The notes beneath the pieces are model-generated. The model ran no database searches. It was not told the origin of the DNA and was given only the letters and a program-made list of their open reading frames with translations. Of a DNA stretch of 7,146 nt, positions 6,378 through 7,146 are shown piece after piece; the first letter of the stretch is position 1, and each line of letters starts with the position of its first letter. Origin of the DNA: Candidatus Binatia bacterium (lineage in GTDB: Bacteria; Desulfobacterota_B; Binatia; UBA9968). The stretch lies in the NCBI GenBank assembly GCA_025922795.1, contig JAICHC010000136.1:1-7146 (forward strand). Direction: 5' to 3'. The translations under genes and the position numbers were made by a program.

Positions 6378-7146
6378 CTAATCCTTCAGCAATCGTTCGT
6401 AAATCCTCAGATAATCCTCCGCCATGCGGGCGGCGCTAAAGCGCTCTTCGAAGCGGCTCCGACAAAGAGCTCGATCAAGACGGCGAGCATCGTCAACGGC
6501 TTGCACGGCATCGCCGACATTATCGACGATGAAGCCGGTCACACCGTGTTCAACGATCTCGGGCACCGAAGCGCAGCGATAGGCGATCACCGGTGTTCCG
6601 CAAGCCATGGCTTCGATCATCACCAAACCGAACGGTTCGGGCCAGTCGATCGGAAACAGCAGGGCATGGGCATTGGCGAGTAGATCTTGCTTCCCGGCAT
6701 CGCCGACCTCGCCGATGCATTCCACCTGCGGATCGTCCAGCAAATGTTCGATCGTTTTGAAATACTTGCGGTCCACCGCATCGACCTTGGCGGCGACCTT
6801 TAGCCGCATGCCCGAGCGCTTGGCGATCTCGACGGCGCGATCCAGACGCTTTTCAATTGAAATTCGCCCGAGAAAAACCAGGTAGTCCTCGCGCTCGCCG
6901 CCTTCATGATAGAGTTCGGTCGGCAGGCCGTGGTAGACGGTTCCCTGCCAATTGAGCCAAGGCAGGACCTGGCGCTGCGCGCGCGAGATCGAGACTACCG
7001 GCACATCGCCGAATTTTCTGTAGAGCGGAATCAGATCAGTCATATCGAGGCGCCCGTGCAGCGTGCTCAGATGGCGCGTGGTGTGCCGCCGCGAAAACGG
7101 ATAGTGCAGATAATCGATGTGAAAGTGCAGGATATCGAAATCGTCG
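6378..7146 (-). CDS. Glycosyltransferase family 4 protein (GT-B fold), 5' end off the window
   Basis: The frame is open from the right edge to TAG at 6378; 255 residues are visible (7145 to 6381). The ATG at 7043 is not the real start: in-frame residues upstream of it read HFHIDYLHYPF and TLHGRLD, typical of the N-terminal Rossmann domain of GT4 enzymes, so roughly 100 or more residues lie outside. The visible part has VSISRAQR, the domain junction TVYHGLP, YLVFLGRISIEKRLDRAVEIA (start of the nucleotide-sugar-binding domain), and EPFGLVMIEAMACGTPVIA with the EX7E pair at 6636-6638 and 6612-6614, followed by PEIVEHGVTGFIV. It would transfer a sugar from an activated donor with retention of configuration; donor and acceptor are unknown. 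It converges on the debranching-type gene, 86 bases apart, and no clear terminator is visible between them. Confidence 0.93.
   Translation of the reverse strand, partial: DDFDILHFHIDYLHYPFSRRHTTRHLSTLHGRLDMTDLIPLYRKFGDVPVVSISRAQRQVLPWLNWQGTVYHGLPTELYHEGGEREDYLVFLGRISIEKRLDRAVEIAKRSGMRLKVAAKVDAVDRKYFKTIEHLLDDPQVECIGEVGDAGKQDLLANAHALLFPIDWPEPFGLVMIEAMACGTPVIAYRCASVPEIVEHGVTGFIVDNVGDAVQAVDDARRLDRALCRSRFEERFSAARMAEDYLRIYERLLKD

Overview
This window comes from a moderately GC-rich bacterium, most likely Gram-negative by gene style; the sequence does not support a finer assignment. It holds part of a carbohydrate/surface-glycan type locus: two nucleotide-sugar epimerase-type proteins (SDR superfamily), a family 4 glycosyltransferase (GT4), and a glycogen-debranching-type glucosidase. 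No phage, transposon, tRNA, rRNA or CRISPR signal was seen.

Left part (1-3063, minus strand): a two-gene operon. First comes an extended SDR epimerase of 370 residues (3063 to 1951) resembling dTDP-L-rhamnose 4-epimerases. It overlaps by 4 bases (ATGA) a second, very long gene that starts at 1954 and runs open, without any stop, off the left edge. I read all 651 codons of it by hand. It is a fusion: an N-terminal TIM-barrel domain of the clan-A glycoside hydrolase type (residues about 35-325) joined to a C-terminal CDP-paratose 2-epimerase (TyvE)-like domain (residues about 350-651, roughly 50 residues missing beyond the edge). The barrel keeps the WNEP acid/base motif, but the expected second catalytic glutamate on strand 7 reads as alanine. 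This fusion is the most unusual thing in the window.

Middle (3064-4137): about 1.07 kb between divergent genes with no convincing coding sequence. It contains several short repeats and hairpins that could be regulatory: a 9-bp direct repeat at 20-bp spacing, TGAC-type inverted repeats, a perfect TATAAT, and a 34-nt hairpin just before the right-hand gene.

Right part (4138-7146): on the plus strand, a complete 717-residue amylo-alpha-1,6-glucosidase-like protein with the bis-type N-terminal domain. Convergent to it on the minus strand is the C-terminal 255 residues of a GT4 glycosyltransferase whose start lies beyond the right edge.

Together the genes suggest making sugar nucleotides (two epimerases), transferring a sugar (GT4) and trimming or remodelling a glucan or glycoside (debranching-type enzyme, and perhaps the barrel domain of the fusion). 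The actual product cannot be read from the window; no dehydratase, aminotransferase, flippase or polymerase gene is present here.
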